Assembly: GCF_026167665.1 (NCBI RefSeq)
Contig: NZ_CP098740.1
Coordinates: forward strand, 5,084,001 to 5,148,000
DNA: 64,000 nt
Direction of reading: 5' to 3'
From: Streptomyces drozdowiczii
Lineage (GTDB): Bacteria; Actinomycetota; Actinomycetes; Streptomycetales; Streptomycetaceae
Shown here: positions 44,201-53,329 of the stretch, piece after piece
Layout of the letters: each line of letters opens with the position of its first letter
How positions within the stretch are numbered: the stretch's first letter is position 1
Position numbers and translations under genes: made by a program
The notes under the pieces: model-generated
What the model was told of the DNA's origin: nothing
The model's input: the letters and a program-made list of their open reading frames with translations, nothing else
Databases searched by the model: none

Positions 44201-46322
44201 TCCGCAGCGCCTCGATCCCCGGCGCGCCCGCCCAGCACGCGTGCCGCGCGAGACTCCGCCTCACGTACGGGTTCACCGCCGCCCAGCCGCCGTCCGCCGC
44301 GCGCCGCTCGGCATGCGCGACGAGCGCGGCGAGCACCACCTCCGCGGCCTCGGCGCCGCCCGCCACCGGCCGGGCCTCCAGGTGCGAGACGAACTCCCGG
44401 TGGTACAGGCGGTACACCGCCTGCCCGTCCTCCGCGCACTCCACGATGTAGCGCCCGTACGCGGACAGCACCCAGTCCACGTCGCTCTCGTCGTACGGCG
44501 TCGCCCGGCCGCCCAGCGCTCCGGCGACCTCCTCCCAGACGCCCCCGGCGGGCATCCCGCGCCCGGCCGTCCACGCCAGCGCGGTCAGCAGGTCCCGTGC
44601 GGCGGACGGGAGTTCGGTGCCGTCCGCCAGGACCCGGACCGGGCCCGCCCGCAGGTCGTCCTCGAACGCGGCCCCGATGGACTCCGGCAGACCGGCCTGC
44701 CAGGCGTCGTCCCCGGCGGCCTGCCCCTCCGCCAGCAGCGAGCCGGTGACCAGCCGGGCGAACAGGAACCCGCCGTCCACCGCCGTGGCGCGCGCGGCGA
44801 CCGCCTCACCCGCCTCCCGCGCCCGGTCCGCCGGGAAGCCGCCCGCCTCGCACCGGCGGGCCACATACGCGGCGATGTCCTCCTCGGTGCCCGGCTCCTC
44901 CTCCAGGTCCGCGGTGGTGACGGCCGCCCCGATCAGCCGGGCCAGCGCGTCCGGCAGGGTCTCGTCCGGGTGCCCGTCGTCCGCCAGCCGGGCGCGGAAC
45001 GCCCGCTCGCGCGACCCGAGCAGGACCGGGACCGCCCGGCTGAGCGGGAAGACCAGCTCCTCGATCATGGCCTGCAGATGCTCGACGGGCACTTCGTCCA
45101 GGCCGTCCAGGACCAGCACCGGACGCCGGTCCAGCTCGCGCAGCTCGCCCCGGAAGTCGTCCGGGTTGCGCGGCTCCGGCAGCCCGAGCCGCAGGGCCAG
45201 CTCCCCGGCGGCCTGAACCGGACTGAGGCCCCGCAGGTGCACCGCCGCGAGCGGGTGCCCGGGGCCGGGGCCGGGGTCGCCCTCCCGCAGGCCGCCCTGC
45301 GCCTCGGTCTCCGCGCGGCGCTCCGGGTCGGTGAGCGTGGCGATCCGGCCCAGCACCGCCGACTTGCCGCAGCCGGCCGGGCCGGTCACCAGGAAGAGCC
45401 CGGCCTCGTCCGCCTCGATCCAGTCGGTGATCCGGCGCAGGACCCGCTTCCGGCCCGTGAAGAACGAGCCCTCCTCGCGGAACCCGACGCCCCGGGCCGC
45501 GAGCACCAGGTGCTCCACCAGCCGCGCGGGCGCCCCGGGCACATGGCGCGGGTTCGGGAAGACCGGCCGCCCGGTGCCGAGGGCGGCGGGGACCGGCGTC
45601 TGCCCCTCGCCGCGCCACCGCTCGCCGAGCGCGGCGAGCACGTCCGGCCCGCTGACCCAGGCGTTGTGGGCGCTCCACGCGGAGCGGTACTCGCTGGTGG
45701 CCGGGCCCTCCCGCAGCACCTCGGCCAGCGCGTCGAGCAGCGGCCCGGCCCCGTCCGAGGTCTCGCCGCGCCGGCAGCTCGTCATGATCCCGAACCACTG
45801 CACCCGCCCGGGCGGCGCGGAGGTGGTCTCCCAGCGCCGCAGGGCCTTCTCCAGCCCTCGGCCCACGGCGTCCCCGGCATGGCAGGCGTCGATGAGCACC
45901 AGGATCTGGTCGGCGCCGGACGCCACGGCCTCGTTGACCAGCGTCTCGGGCGAGACCCCGTGCCGCAGGGCGCGCGCGTCCCGGGCCACTTGCTCGACGT
46001 CGAGGTCCAAGTCGCTCAGCGCCAACCGGAGTTCGTCGTCCACCAGCACGCCGTGCCCGGACCACACGATGATCGCGGGCTTCCCGGCGCCGGACGCGCT
46101 CCAGGCGGTGAGGTCCCGGTCGAAGTCCGCCCAGGAGGGGTTGCCGCCGCCGGCCATGCGGGTCGCGATCCCCAGCGCCTCAAGGCGGTTGACGATCCCC
46201 TCCATCTGGGCCGTCGCACCGGTCAGCCGCGGGAAGGTCCGCTCGTCGGCGTACGTCTCACACACCACGCACAGCGCGGTCCCCACGGCGTCGCCGCCCA
46301 CCACATCCGCCTCATCCGCCAT
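41292..46322 (-). CDS. Caspase-like protease - NACHT ATPase - TPR protein (paralogue 1)
   Basis: A 1,676-residue protein with four parts. (1) Residues 10-230: caspase-like (C14) domain, catalytic His90 in IIVWSGHG and Cys147 in LVLIDACHAG. (2) Residues 285-560: STAND/NACHT P-loop ATPase, Walker A GPAGCGKS (314-321) and Walker B LVLDGLDE (403-410), then FPLSRAVPVLLGSRER. (3) About 760-1,330: TPR-like array of 46-residue units. (4) C-terminal 330 residues shared with the paralogue at 48320, no named family. ATG 46322 has GGAG seven bases upstream. Known STAND proteins sense an invader with the repeats, oligomerise, then fire the effector domain; for this one that is inference. No frameshift seen. 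Not a housekeeping gene for this locus. Confidence 0.9.
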   Translation of the reverse strand: MADEADVVGGDAVGTALCVVCETYADERTFPRLTGATAQMEGIVNRLEALGIATRMAGGGNPSWADFDRDLTAWSASGAGKPAIIVWSGHGVLVDDELRLALSDLDLDVEQVARDARALRHGVSPETLVNEAVASGADQILVLIDACHAGDAVGRGLEKALRRWETTSAPPGRVQWFGIMTSCRRGETSDGAGPLLDALAEVLREGPATSEYRSAWSAHNAWVSGPDVLAALGERWRGEGQTPVPAALGTGRPVFPNPRHVPGAPARLVEHLVLAARGVGFREEGSFFTGRKRVLRRITDWIEADEAGLFLVTGPAGCGKSAVLGRIATLTDPERRAETEAQGGLREGDPGPGPGHPLAAVHLRGLSPVQAAGELALRLGLPEPRNPDDFRGELRELDRRPVLVLDGLDEVPVEHLQAMIEELVFPLSRAVPVLLGSRERAFRARLADDGHPDETLPDALARLIGAAVTTADLEEEPGTEEDIAAYVARRCEAGGFPADRAREAGEAVAARATAVDGGFLFARLVTGSLLAEGQAAGDDAWQAGLPESIGAAFEDDLRAGPVRVLADGTELPSAARDLLTALAWTAGRGMPAGGVWEEVAGALGGRATPYDESDVDWVLSAYGRYIVECAEDGQAVYRLYHREFVSHLEARPVAGGAEAAEVVLAALVAHAERRAADGGWAAVNPYVRRSLARHACWAGAPGIEALRKFVKRLGPDAVPVLGHALHRYSEQLGQEGDPAEALRAAQEAADLFRTLEEAAPGSRTTELVRSLVNVANRCADVGDREGSLLPAREAVALLRSRSEAGDSASLADLALALATLGRRVHEIGDLEGALVLTGDAVVIFRELSEKEPAVFRPQLASALNGLAVVLTALGERRASVSPAQEAVEIFTDLAAARPDEHLGPLASSLAGLAHALRAVGRHADALPQAEKAVEVNRRVIKRHPAALRASLAGSLANLSVHRADVGDTARALAPARESVEICRELVERHPDTFREQLAAALHNLADRLSAVGDHEGALASAREAARVFAGLANEHMEVFQPDLARAVTSLANKTAAAGDRASAVLLARQALQLQRDLVKHRPTASLPGLAGMLNNLAMHLTADGQPAEALAHVEEAATLYGRLAGEDPEAFLPEYALVLNNVANHRAVLGDLSGALAAGRESVAIRRELAAEQPAVHRRELAVSLANLAAHLNPAGEPEEGLSVATEAIALLRELVPDAPVLRSPLARALGALAANLNSTGSPKEALAAADESVVLLRRLVDEHSGAHRADLALALRNFGKLRGMNGDPEGAVSTAREALSVCRALALENPRAFEDDLVQGLGELARALARTGDHASAVEAHEECAAEFAEAHPSTARRVGVERSIFLLDCPDPLPSEGVRALVSFLGRDAGLEPEDGPDLVTVRARRALRAHGDRQEVREAWEAETHGPAPDWLSLSAATLEAVGTWMFAPGWTTSRDLWSRYADTLAGEEAATALEELALLDPATAQQHAALREFVLDHGVTSAYDPLILSGQLAEWVGCESWAESRAYLQDHPRLLQVRPSPDTPLSHVAVLDVSRAEGMDAAYALVEDRDALQAYVERALEDGDGTSLMHAAAIEGQVFEDRLSSFAHAQVSMVLSGAAQGVEPEELADLIPRAPEEVRARLLREIAGLSVRYAEPYGEVWLRMIKALSGAA

Positions 46323-46359
46323 CGGGCGCTCCGCCTTCCCGTACATACGCCGCTGAAGT

Positions 46360-46408
46360 GGACAGCAGCGTATGCACGGATGGGACGCGGAGGGCCGGTC
46401 CGGACAAA
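46360..46408 (-). promoter_or_regulatory. Shared two-part promoter/operator motif, copy 1
   Basis: Upstream of the first caspase-like gene, reading its strand: TTTGTCCGGACCGGCCC (46408-46392), a 19-base spacer, then TACGCTGCTGTCC (46372-46360), ending 37 bases before the start codon. Copy 2 is at 54766-54815 upstream of the lipase gene. The inner GTCCGGAC is a palindrome; TACGCT could be a -10. Identity of both blocks in non-coding DNA indicates co-regulation. Confidence 0.7.
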
Positions 46409-46440
46409 CTCGACCCTTTCCGGTCCCCGGGTGATAAGGA

Positions 46441-46478
46441 AACGGCCTGTCCCACACACGCGTGTGGGACGGGCCGTT
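46441..46478 (-). terminator. Terminator after DUF397 gene
   Basis: A 17-bp stem (46441-46457 with 46462-46478, one G-U pair) with a four-base loop, ten bases beyond the DUF397 stop. It insulates the promoter of the first caspase-like gene. Confidence 0.85.
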
Positions 46479-46487
46479 GGCGCTGCC

Positions 46488-46682
46488 CTACTTCAACGAC
46501 GAGACGAACTCGCCCCAGGCGGCGGCGTTGACGACGAGCGAGGGCCCGGTGGGGTTCTTGCTGTCGCGTACGGGGACGAGGCCGGGGAAGTCGTCGGTGA
46601 TCTCGACGCATTCGCCCCCGTTGGTGTTGCTGTAGCTGCTGCGGCGCCAACGGGCGGAACTCAGCTCGAGGGAGTGAGTCAT
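46488..46682 (-). CDS. DUF397 domain protein
   Basis: A 64-residue protein, MTHSLELSSARWRRSSYSNT then GGECVEITDDFPGLVPVRDSK and SLVVNAAAWGEFVSSL. This is the compact beta-sheet DUF397 fold found only in actinobacteria, nearly always next to a helix-turn-helix/DUF5753 protein, as here. Its ATG overlaps the stop of that gene (ATGA), so they are made together. In known pairs (for example in the WhiJ-like group) the small protein is thought to modulate the DNA-binding partner; I infer the same. Targets may include the neighbouring caspase loci, but this is not shown. Confidence 0.92.
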   Translation of the reverse strand: MTHSLELSSARWRRSSYSNTNGGECVEITDDFPGLVPVRDSKNPTGPSLVVNAAAWGEFVSSLK

Positions 46683-47506
46683 GGTCGGTAGTCCTCCATC
46701 GCGGTACGGATCATTGCCGCCGACTCGGCCAGGGAGTGCGAGTTGGCGCGGAGTACGTCGTACTGCCGCCGCCACTTCTTCACCGCGTCCGGGTCCTCGT
46801 AGAGGTGACCGGCCTCGATGCTCTCCTCGTACGCCACCGAGGTGCCGTCCGGCAGGGTCAGCAGAGTCAGCGCGCCACCCAGCAGCGAGTGCGGCCCCGC
46901 ACTGAACGGCATCACCTGAACCTTACTGTTCGGAGTATCCACCTGCTCCAACAGCGAGGCCAGTTGCTGGTGCATGCAGGACCGGCTGCCCACCTGCCGC
47001 CGCAGTACGGACTCGTCGATGATCGCCCACCGGAACGGCGGATTCGACGATTGTTGCCGCTCCTGTCGGGACATGCGGGCGGTGACGCGCTCATCGACCA
47101 TCTCGGCGGTCAGGTGTTCCTGACGACGGAGCAACTCACGGGCGTACTGCTCGGTCTGGAACAAGCCGGGCAGCGCCTGCGCGCCGTACTGCTCTATGAC
47201 CTCGGCCCGGGCCTCGAAATTCATGTACCGCTTGTACTTGTCGGGATGGATGTCCTGCTTGGCGAGTTCGTAGAGGCCCGTGAAGTACTGGTCCGTCCCG
47301 AAGGCGATGTCCAGACAGCTGGGCATGTCCGGCGGTGGCATCAGTTCGGCCGTCTCGATGCGGGCGAGCGTGCTCTTGCTGGAGTTGACGATGTCCGCCA
47401 GCTGTACGAGGGAGAGGTTCGCCCGCTCGCGGTGGCGGCGTAACTCCGAGCCGAAGTAGTGGCGCGTGGAGGCGAAGGGGGAAAGCGGCTGGGGCCTGAA
47501 CGTCAT
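46679..47506 (-). CDS. Helix-turn-helix regulator with DUF5753 domain, contains a TTA codon
   Basis: A 275-residue DNA-binding protein. The XRE helix-turn-helix is at about residues 18-72 (LRRHRERANLSLVQLADIVN, SSKSTLARIETAE). The rest is the DUF5753 ligand-like domain (IEQYGAQALPGLFQTEQYAR, RWAIIDESVLRRQVGSRSCM). Start ATG 47506. Leu22 (bases 47441-47443) is encoded by TTA, the only in-frame TTA I found in the genes of this window. In Streptomyces UUA needs the bldA tRNA, which matures late in development, so translation of this regulator is probably tied to differentiation. It pairs with the DUF397 gene and sits between the two caspase-like loci. Confidence 0.92.
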   Translation of the reverse strand: MTFRPQPLSPFASTRHYFGSELRRHRERANLSLVQLADIVNSSKSTLARIETAELMPPPDMPSCLDIAFGTDQYFTGLYELAKQDIHPDKYKRYMNFEARAEVIEQYGAQALPGLFQTEQYARELLRRQEHLTAEMVDERVTARMSRQERQQSSNPPFRWAIIDESVLRRQVGSRSCMHQQLASLLEQVDTPNSKVQVMPFSAGPHSLLGGALTLLTLPDGTSVAYEESIEAGHLYEDPDAVKKWRRQYDVLRANSHSLAESAAMIRTAMEDYRP

Positions 47507-47656
47507 GGAGCGGGCCTTCCGTGTGTCCCGTGTGGAACGTCGGGACGCGGCGGCCCTGTTGGGGAGATCCGCCACAGCGCGACGATGGGGGCACACACCG
47601 TAACCAGCGGGTACGACCGGGGACCAGAGCGCTCCCCGAACGGAGGCGGAGGCGAC

Positions 47657-48025
47657 ATGATGTTCGACGCGCAAGGGAACGCGATGCGACTGCTCCCCTG
47701 GGTCGGCGAGAGCGGCACCCCGTGCTACCTGAGCAGCGACGACCCGGGCAGCCGGATGTCACGGCTGGCCGACGAGGTGGAGACGGACCTGCTGGACTCG
47801 GCCCAGTACGTGTTGCGCGAAGCGCGGTCGCTGTTGGCCGAAACGGGTGTGGGCACGCGCGAGTTGAGGTTCACCGGGGTCCGCCTGGCGGAGTCGTTGC
47901 AGGACGCGTTGCGGATCGCGGAGAGCCGGGGATATCGGTTGGCTCCCGCCGTCCTTACGCATGCGGAAGCCGGGGAAACCACGGCTTGCGGGGCGGGCCC
48001 CCTGGCCGGTACCAGCGAGGCTTGA
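47657..48025 (+). CDS. Small conserved protein beside the HTH/DUF397 pair
   Basis: A 122-residue protein, MMFDAQGNAMRLLPWVGESG then MSRLADEVETDLLDSAQYVL, AETGVGTRELRFTGVRLAES and a Gly/Ala tail. It has a good ribosome site (GGAGGCGAC) right before ATG 47657. The shape is mostly helical, with no membrane segment and one Cys near each end. I recall small proteins of this kind next to HTH/DUF397 genes in Streptomyces, which supports its reality, but the function is unknown. It is divergent from the regulator and its end overlaps the convergent small gene at 47955 by 71 bases. Confidence 0.7.
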   Translation: MMFDAQGNAMRLLPWVGESGTPCYLSSDDPGSRMSRLADEVETDLLDSAQYVLREARSLLAETGVGTRELRFTGVRLAESLQDALRIAESRGYRLAPAVLTHAEAGETTACGAGPLAGTSEA

Positions 48026-48323
48026 GCGGCTTGCCCGGCGGGACGGGACGGTCGGCGGCGGCGATGAGGAAGTGGGCTTCGGGGAGGTGACCCGGGGCGC
48101 TGTGCAGCACGGAGCCGCCTTCGGTGAGGTTGCGGTAGAAGACCCGGGTGTACGCACACGCGTGCGCGTGGGGGACCGTGGCCGCCAGGTACTGCACCAG
48201 GTTCTCGGCCCGGGCGGCCGGAAGGACGTCGAGCCGCAACAGGTGCCCGAACCGGGCGTGCGTCACGCTGAGCTGCACGCCCCGGTGCTCCTCATGCAGC
48301 GTGGGCGAGGCGGCAGCGGTCAC
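47955..48323 (-). CDS. Small protein of unknown function, coupled to the second caspase-like gene
   Basis: A 122-residue protein from GTG 48323: VTAAASPTLHEEHRGVQLSV, then HARFGHLLRLDVLPAARAEN, and a basic Pro/Arg/Trp-rich tail (PPGKPLKPRWYRPGGPPRKP). No named domain is recognised. Its GTG overlaps the TGA of the repaired giant gene by four bases (GTGA), so the two are translationally coupled. That coupling, plus the missing free ribosome site, suggests it is a partner (adaptor, inhibitor or target) of the caspase-NACHT protein. The 3' end overlaps the convergent gene at 47657-48025, so one of the two tails may be longer than real. Confidence 0.6.
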   Translation of the reverse strand: MTAAASPTLHEEHRGVQLSVTHARFGHLLRLDVLPAARAENLVQYLAATVPHAHACAYTRVFYRNLTEGGSVLHSAPGHLPEAHFLIAAADRPVPPGKPLKPRWYRPGGPPRKPWFPRLPHA

Positions 48324-51300
48324 CCGGTGGTGGCCAGTGCCTGAATGATCCGCACCCAGTGCGCGGCGTGCTGGGTCGCGTGGGCCGCGCTCAGGGCGGC
48401 GGTCTCGGAGATCAGCCGGTGTCGTACATCGGGCGGGGCGTCGGCGACGAGGGGACGAGGCTGTCCGGGTCGGCGTCCTCGGGGGTGCCCGCGAGGAGCA
48501 GCGCGGCCTGGTGGTGGGTGCGGGCGGAGAGCTGGTCGTCGTACACCTCGTCCTCGATGGAGGCCGCGTGGCGGAGGGCTTCGGAGTCACCGGTGGTGAG
48601 GGCGTTGTCGACGTACTGCTGGAGGGCGGTGCGGTCGCGTACGAGGGCGTAGGCCGTGGGGATGTCATGGGCGCGGGCTGCGTGGAGGAGGGCGGCGGGG
48701 GTGGAGTGGGGCGGGGTGAGGTGGAGGAGGTCGGGGTGGGCTTGGAGGTACTGCTCGGACTCCTCCCAGGTGTCGACCTCTGCCCAGTCGGCGAATTGCT
48801 CGCCGAGGATGCGGGGGCGATAGGCGGCGTACGCGCCTTGGGCAAGGATCTCCTGGCGGAGCGCCTCGTGGTCGGCTGCGGAATCGGGGCCGAGGAGTGC
48901 GTACTCGGTGAGGGCTACCGCGCCTTCGGGGCTGCTCAGAAGCTCGGCGTGTTGGGTCCACTGGGCGTACGAGTCGGCCCAGGTGGACGTGTACAGCCAT
49001 GCGGCGGCCGAAGCCAGCGCCTGAGGGGAGAGCGTCAGCCAGGCAGGGGGCGCCACGGAGAATTCCTCTTGCCAGACCGCTGCGACTTCCTCGCGGTGTT
49101 CGACGTGCTCCCGCACGTACGAGCGGAGGGCGTTCCGGGCTTGGAACGTCACTTCGTCCGAGGCTTCGGAGGCCGGGATGTTCGCCAGTTGAGCGAGACG
49201 TCGGAGGCCCGCCGTGGTGGAACACTCCTGTCTCCGCATCAGGAACTCAGCCAGCCCGAGAGCGAGAGTTCGGCCGGCTGCCGGGCGCTCGGTGCTGAGA
49301 TCGGCGATGACTCGCTCGTACATCCGGACCGCGGCGGAGGGATCTCCGGCGCCGGCGTAGTGGTTGGCGAGGTTGCTCAGTGACGTGGCGAGGTTAGGGA
49401 GGTAGGCGCCGGGGTGTTGTTTGGCGAGGGTACGGAAGAGGTTCGTGGCTTCGTGGGCAGTGGTGAGCGCGTGGTGCTGGTCTCCGGTTTCCGCGAGACA
49501 GATGGCGAGGGTGTTGAGGGAGGTGGCGAGGTTGGGGGTGTAGGCGGCGGGGTGTTGTTCGGCGAGGGTGCGCCGGATGTCTACGGCTTCGCGCGCAAGG
49601 GCGAGTGCGCCTTGGTCGTCTCCGGTGATGGAGAGTCGGACAGCGAGGTTGCTGAGGGAGGTGGCGAGGCCGGGGGTGAAGGCTGCGGCGTCCTGTTCGG
49701 CGAGGGTGCGGAAGAGGCCGGTGGCTTCGCGAGCGGCGGCGAGTGCCCCCTGGTGGTCTTTGGTGTTGGCGAGGTGGCTGGCGAGGTTGTCGAGGGAGCC
49801 TGCGAGGTCGGCAGCGTGGATGGCGGGGTGTTGTTCGGCGAGGGTGCGTCGGATGCGTACGGCCTCGTGGGCGGGGGCGAGTGCCCCTTGGTGGTCTCCG
49901 GTCTCCGAGAGACGAATGGCGAGGTTGTTGAGGGCGCCGGCGAGGTTGGGGGTGTGGGTGGCGGGGTGTTGTTCGGCGAGGGTGCGTCGGATGCGTACGG
50001 CTTCGTGGGCGGGAGCGAGTGCGTCCTGCCGCTCTCCGGCGTTGGCGAGGCAGATGGCAAGGATGTTGAGGGAGCTGGCGAAATCGGGGGTGAAGACTGC
50101 GGCGGCTAGCTCAGCCAGAGTGTGGAAGAGGCCGGTGGCTTCGCGGGCGGCGGCGAGGGCCCGCCGGTGGTCTCCGGCGCTGGTGAGGCGGATGGCGAGG
50201 TTGTTGAGGGCGGTGGCCAGATCGGGGGTGAAGGCTGCGGCGTCCTGTTCGGCGAGGCTGCGGAAGAGGCCGGCGGCTTCGCGAGCGGCGGTGAGTGCGC
50301 CTCGCGGGTCACCGGCGTCGATGAGGTGGTTGGCGAGGTTGTTGAGGGCCTTGGCGAGGTTGGGGGTGTGGATGGCGGGGTGTTGTTCGGCGAGGGTGCG
50401 TCGGATGCGAACGGCCTCGTGCGCGGCGGTGAGTGCGTCCTGCCGGTCTCCGGTCTCTGCGAGACAGATGGCGAGGGTATCGAGGGAGGTGGCGAGGTTG
50501 GGCGCGTTGGTGGTGGGGTGTTGTTCGGCGAGGGCGCGCAAGAGATGGGCGGCTTCGCGCGCCGGTGCCAGTGCGCCCTGACGGTCTCCTGCAGCCGTGA
50601 GGTGGTTGGCGAGGTTGTTGAGGGCGCTGGCGAGGTCGGCGGTGTGGGTGGCGGGGTGTTGTTCGGCGAGGGTGCGTCGGATGCGTACGGCTTCGTGTGC
50701 GGCGACCAGTGCGCTTGGGTGTTCGCCGGTGTCGGCGAGGTGATTGGCGAGGTTACTGAGGGAGGTGGCGAGGTTGGGGACGTTGGTGGTGGGGTGTTGT
50801 TCGGCGAGGGCGCGCAAGAGATTGGTGGCTTCGAGCGCCGGTGCCAGTGCGCCTTGACGGTCTCCTGCGGCGGCCAGGCGGCCGGCGAGGTTGCCGAGGC
50901 CGACGGCGAGGTCGGCGGTGTGGGTGGCGGGGTGTTGTTCGGCGAGGGTGCGTCGGATGCGTACGGCCTCGTGCGCGGCGGCGAGTGCGTCCTGCCGGTC
51001 TCCGGTCTCTGCGAAACAGATCGCGAGGCTGTTGAGGGAGTCGGCCAGGTCGGGGCGGTAGGTGTTCGGATCGCTCTCGTTGAGCTTTTTGTAAAGTCCG
51101 ACTGCCGCGCGCGCGTACGTCAGGGCCTCGTCCCGTAGTCCTGCGTTCGACAGAATGAAGCACAATCCGTGCAGCCCTTCGGCCAGGTGAGGCACTCCAC
51201 ATTCCTCATCCCAAGCCGCTACCCCTCGCAGCACCTCCATCCCCGCCCCACCACACTGCACCGCATGCCGCACCAGCCCTCGCGTCACATACGGATCCAC

Positions 51301-53327
51301 CCCCGACCAGTCGCCCACCCGCCCCTGCCGCTTGACCAACTCCACCAGCGTCCGCACCACCACCTCACCCGCCGCCGCCCCGCCCGGCCCCTCCCGCCGC
51401 CGGAGATGGGCCACGAACTCCCGGTGATACAGGCGATACACCGCCTGCCCCTCCTCCGCGTCCTCCACGATGTAGCGGCCGAAGGCGGACAGCGCCCAGT
51501 CCACGTCGGTCTCGTCGTACTCGACGCCCCCGCCCAGCGCCCCGGCCACCGCCTCCCACACCCCGCCCGCAGGCATCCCCTGACCCACCGTCCAGGCGAG
51601 CGCAGCCAGCAGGTCCCAGGCCGCCGAGGGGAGTTCGGTGCCGTCATCCCGTACGCGCACCGGGGCCGCCCGCAGCTCGTTCTCGAACGCGGCGTCGATG
51701 GAGTCGGGCAGATCCGTCAGCAGGGACCCGTCCTCCCCTGACGCGGCCCGTGCCAGGACCGTACTGCTGACCAGGCGGGCGAACAGGAAGCCGCCGCCGA
51801 TGTCCGTGGCCCGCTCCGCGATCGCCGCGCCGGCCTCCCTGGCCGGGTCCTCCGCCATCCCCGCCGCCTCGCACCGGCGCCGCACGTACTCGCCGATGTC
51901 CTCCCGCGTGTGCGGTTCGTCTTCGAGGTCGACGGTCGTCACGTCCGCCCCGACAAGACGGGCCAGAGTCTCGGGCAGGGTCTCGCGGTTCTCCTTCTGA
52001 CTGCGGAACACCCGCTCTCGCGACCCGAGCAGCACCGGCACCGACCGGCTCAGCGGGAACACCAGCTCCTCGATCACGCTCTGCGTGTGCTCGGCCGGCA
52101 CCTCGTCCAGGCCGTCCATGACCAGGACCGGCTGAGGCGACAACTCCCGGACCTCGGCCCGGAAGGCGTCCGTGCTGCGTGGCCGGCGCAGCCCCAGGGC
52201 ATGGGCCAGCCGTTCCGCCGCCTGCAACGGGGTCAGGTCGCGCAGGTGCACCGCCGCGAGGGTGCGTTCCGCGCGGACGCCCGGGTCCGGGTCACCGTCG
52301 CGCAGTGCGCCGCTCGCGACAGCCCGCTCCCGCTGCTCCGGGTCCGCGAGCGTGGCGATACGGCCCAACACGGCGGACTTCCCGCAACCGGCGGGCCCGG
52401 TCACCAGGAACAGGCCGGGCGCGTCCTCGTCCAGCCACTCCACGATCCGGCCCAGCACCCTCGTACGGCCGGTGAAGAACCAGCCCTCCTCCCGATGGCC
52501 GACCCCGCGTGCGGCCTGCACCAGGTGCTCCACCAGCCGGGCCGGGGCCTCGGGGGAGTGGAGGGGGTTGGGGAAGGCGGGGCGCCACTCGCCGAGGGTG
52601 GCGGGGACCGGTGTCTGGCCCTCGCCCTCCCACCGCGTGGCGATGGCGGCCAGCAGGTCCGGGCCGCTGACGAGCGCGTTGTGGGCGCTCCACGCGGAGC
52701 GGTATTCGTCGCCCGCCGGACCTTCTCTCAGGACCTTCGTCAAGGCGGTCAGCAGCGGCCCGCTGCCGTCCGAGGTCTCATGGCTCTGGCAACTCGCGAG
52801 AAAGCCTAGCCACTTGGCGTGGCCGGGTGGCGCGGACTCCTCCTCCCAGCGCCCAAGAGCCAGCCTCAGGGCCGGGACCGCGCCGCCACCCGCGTAACAG
52901 GTATCGATGATCACCAGGACGTGTTCGGCGCCGGAACCCACGGCCTCGCTGACCAGGTCGTCGGCGCTGACGCCGTGCCGCGTCACCCGTGCCTTCCACT
53001 GGCCGGGGTCGTCGACCGGCTTCAGGTCCGAGAGCACAAGCCGCGTCTGACCATCGACCCGCACCCCGTGCCCCGACCAGATGACCAGCGCCGGTTTGGC
53101 GTCACCCGTGGCCACCCACCCCTCGGACCACTCCTCGCTCTCCGCCCGAAACGCGGCCGACGACGGATTCCCACCCCCACCTTCCGCGCCTCGTACCCCA
53201 GCCCCTCCAGCAGCCCCACGATCTCGTCCATCTGGGTCACCGCCCCCACGAGCCGGGGAAACTTCCCCCCGTCCGCGTACTCCTCGCACACCACACAAAG
53301 CGCCGTCCCCGCCGCCGCACCCGTCAT
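48320..53327 (-). CDS. Caspase-like protease - NACHT ATPase - TPR protein (paralogue 2), two apparent frameshifts
   Basis: About 1,669 residues once two single-base gaps are filled: one near the N terminus (CCCCC run 53174-53178, or CCC 53170-53172) and one near the C terminus (GGGG run 48451-48454). Without them the first 50 residues and last 40 are lost, yet both match paralogue 1. Parts: caspase-like domain with His about 87 in LVIWSGHG and Cys about 144 in VIIDTCYAGG; NACHT ATPase (GPAGCGKS, LVMDGLDE, FPLSRSVPVLLGSRER); about thirteen 46-residue TPR units (49345-51140); shared C-terminal region. ATG 53327 starts two bases after the lipase stop. The TPR array is more homogeneous than in paralogue 1. 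Confidence 0.88.
49345..51140 (-). repeat. 138-bp tandem coding repeats (13 units, TPR array)
   Basis: Thirteen 46-codon units lie in tandem inside the second giant gene, with a consensus like DRQDALAAAHEAVRIRRTLA followed by EQHPATHTPDLA and LNNLANHLAETG. The plus-strand block GGCGGGGTGTTGTTCGGCGA recurs near 49553, 49829, 49967, 50381, 50657 and 50933, all at multiples of 138. High nucleotide identity suggests recent duplication or gene conversion between units. Confidence 0.85.
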
Positions 53328-53329
53328 CG

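Noticed and set aside
41487..46691. A 1,734-codon open frame on the plus strand, antisense to the first caspase-like gene
   Set aside because: GC-rich Streptomyces genes commonly leave long antisense frames open because of third-position bias. The protein is Arg/Gly/Pro low complexity with no motif, while the opposite strand has clear catalytic and P-loop motifs.
48412..48414. The in-frame TGA as the true end of the second caspase-like gene
   Set aside because: The final residues before it (SSPTPRPMYDTG) do not match the paralogue, whereas the next frame downstream of a GGGG run continues the paralogous C terminus and ends with a coupled GTGA.
49345..51140. Regular repeats considered as a CRISPR array
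   Set aside because: The 138-bp period lies in frame within a TPR-coding gene. Units are homologous along their whole length, with no unique spacers and no cas genes.
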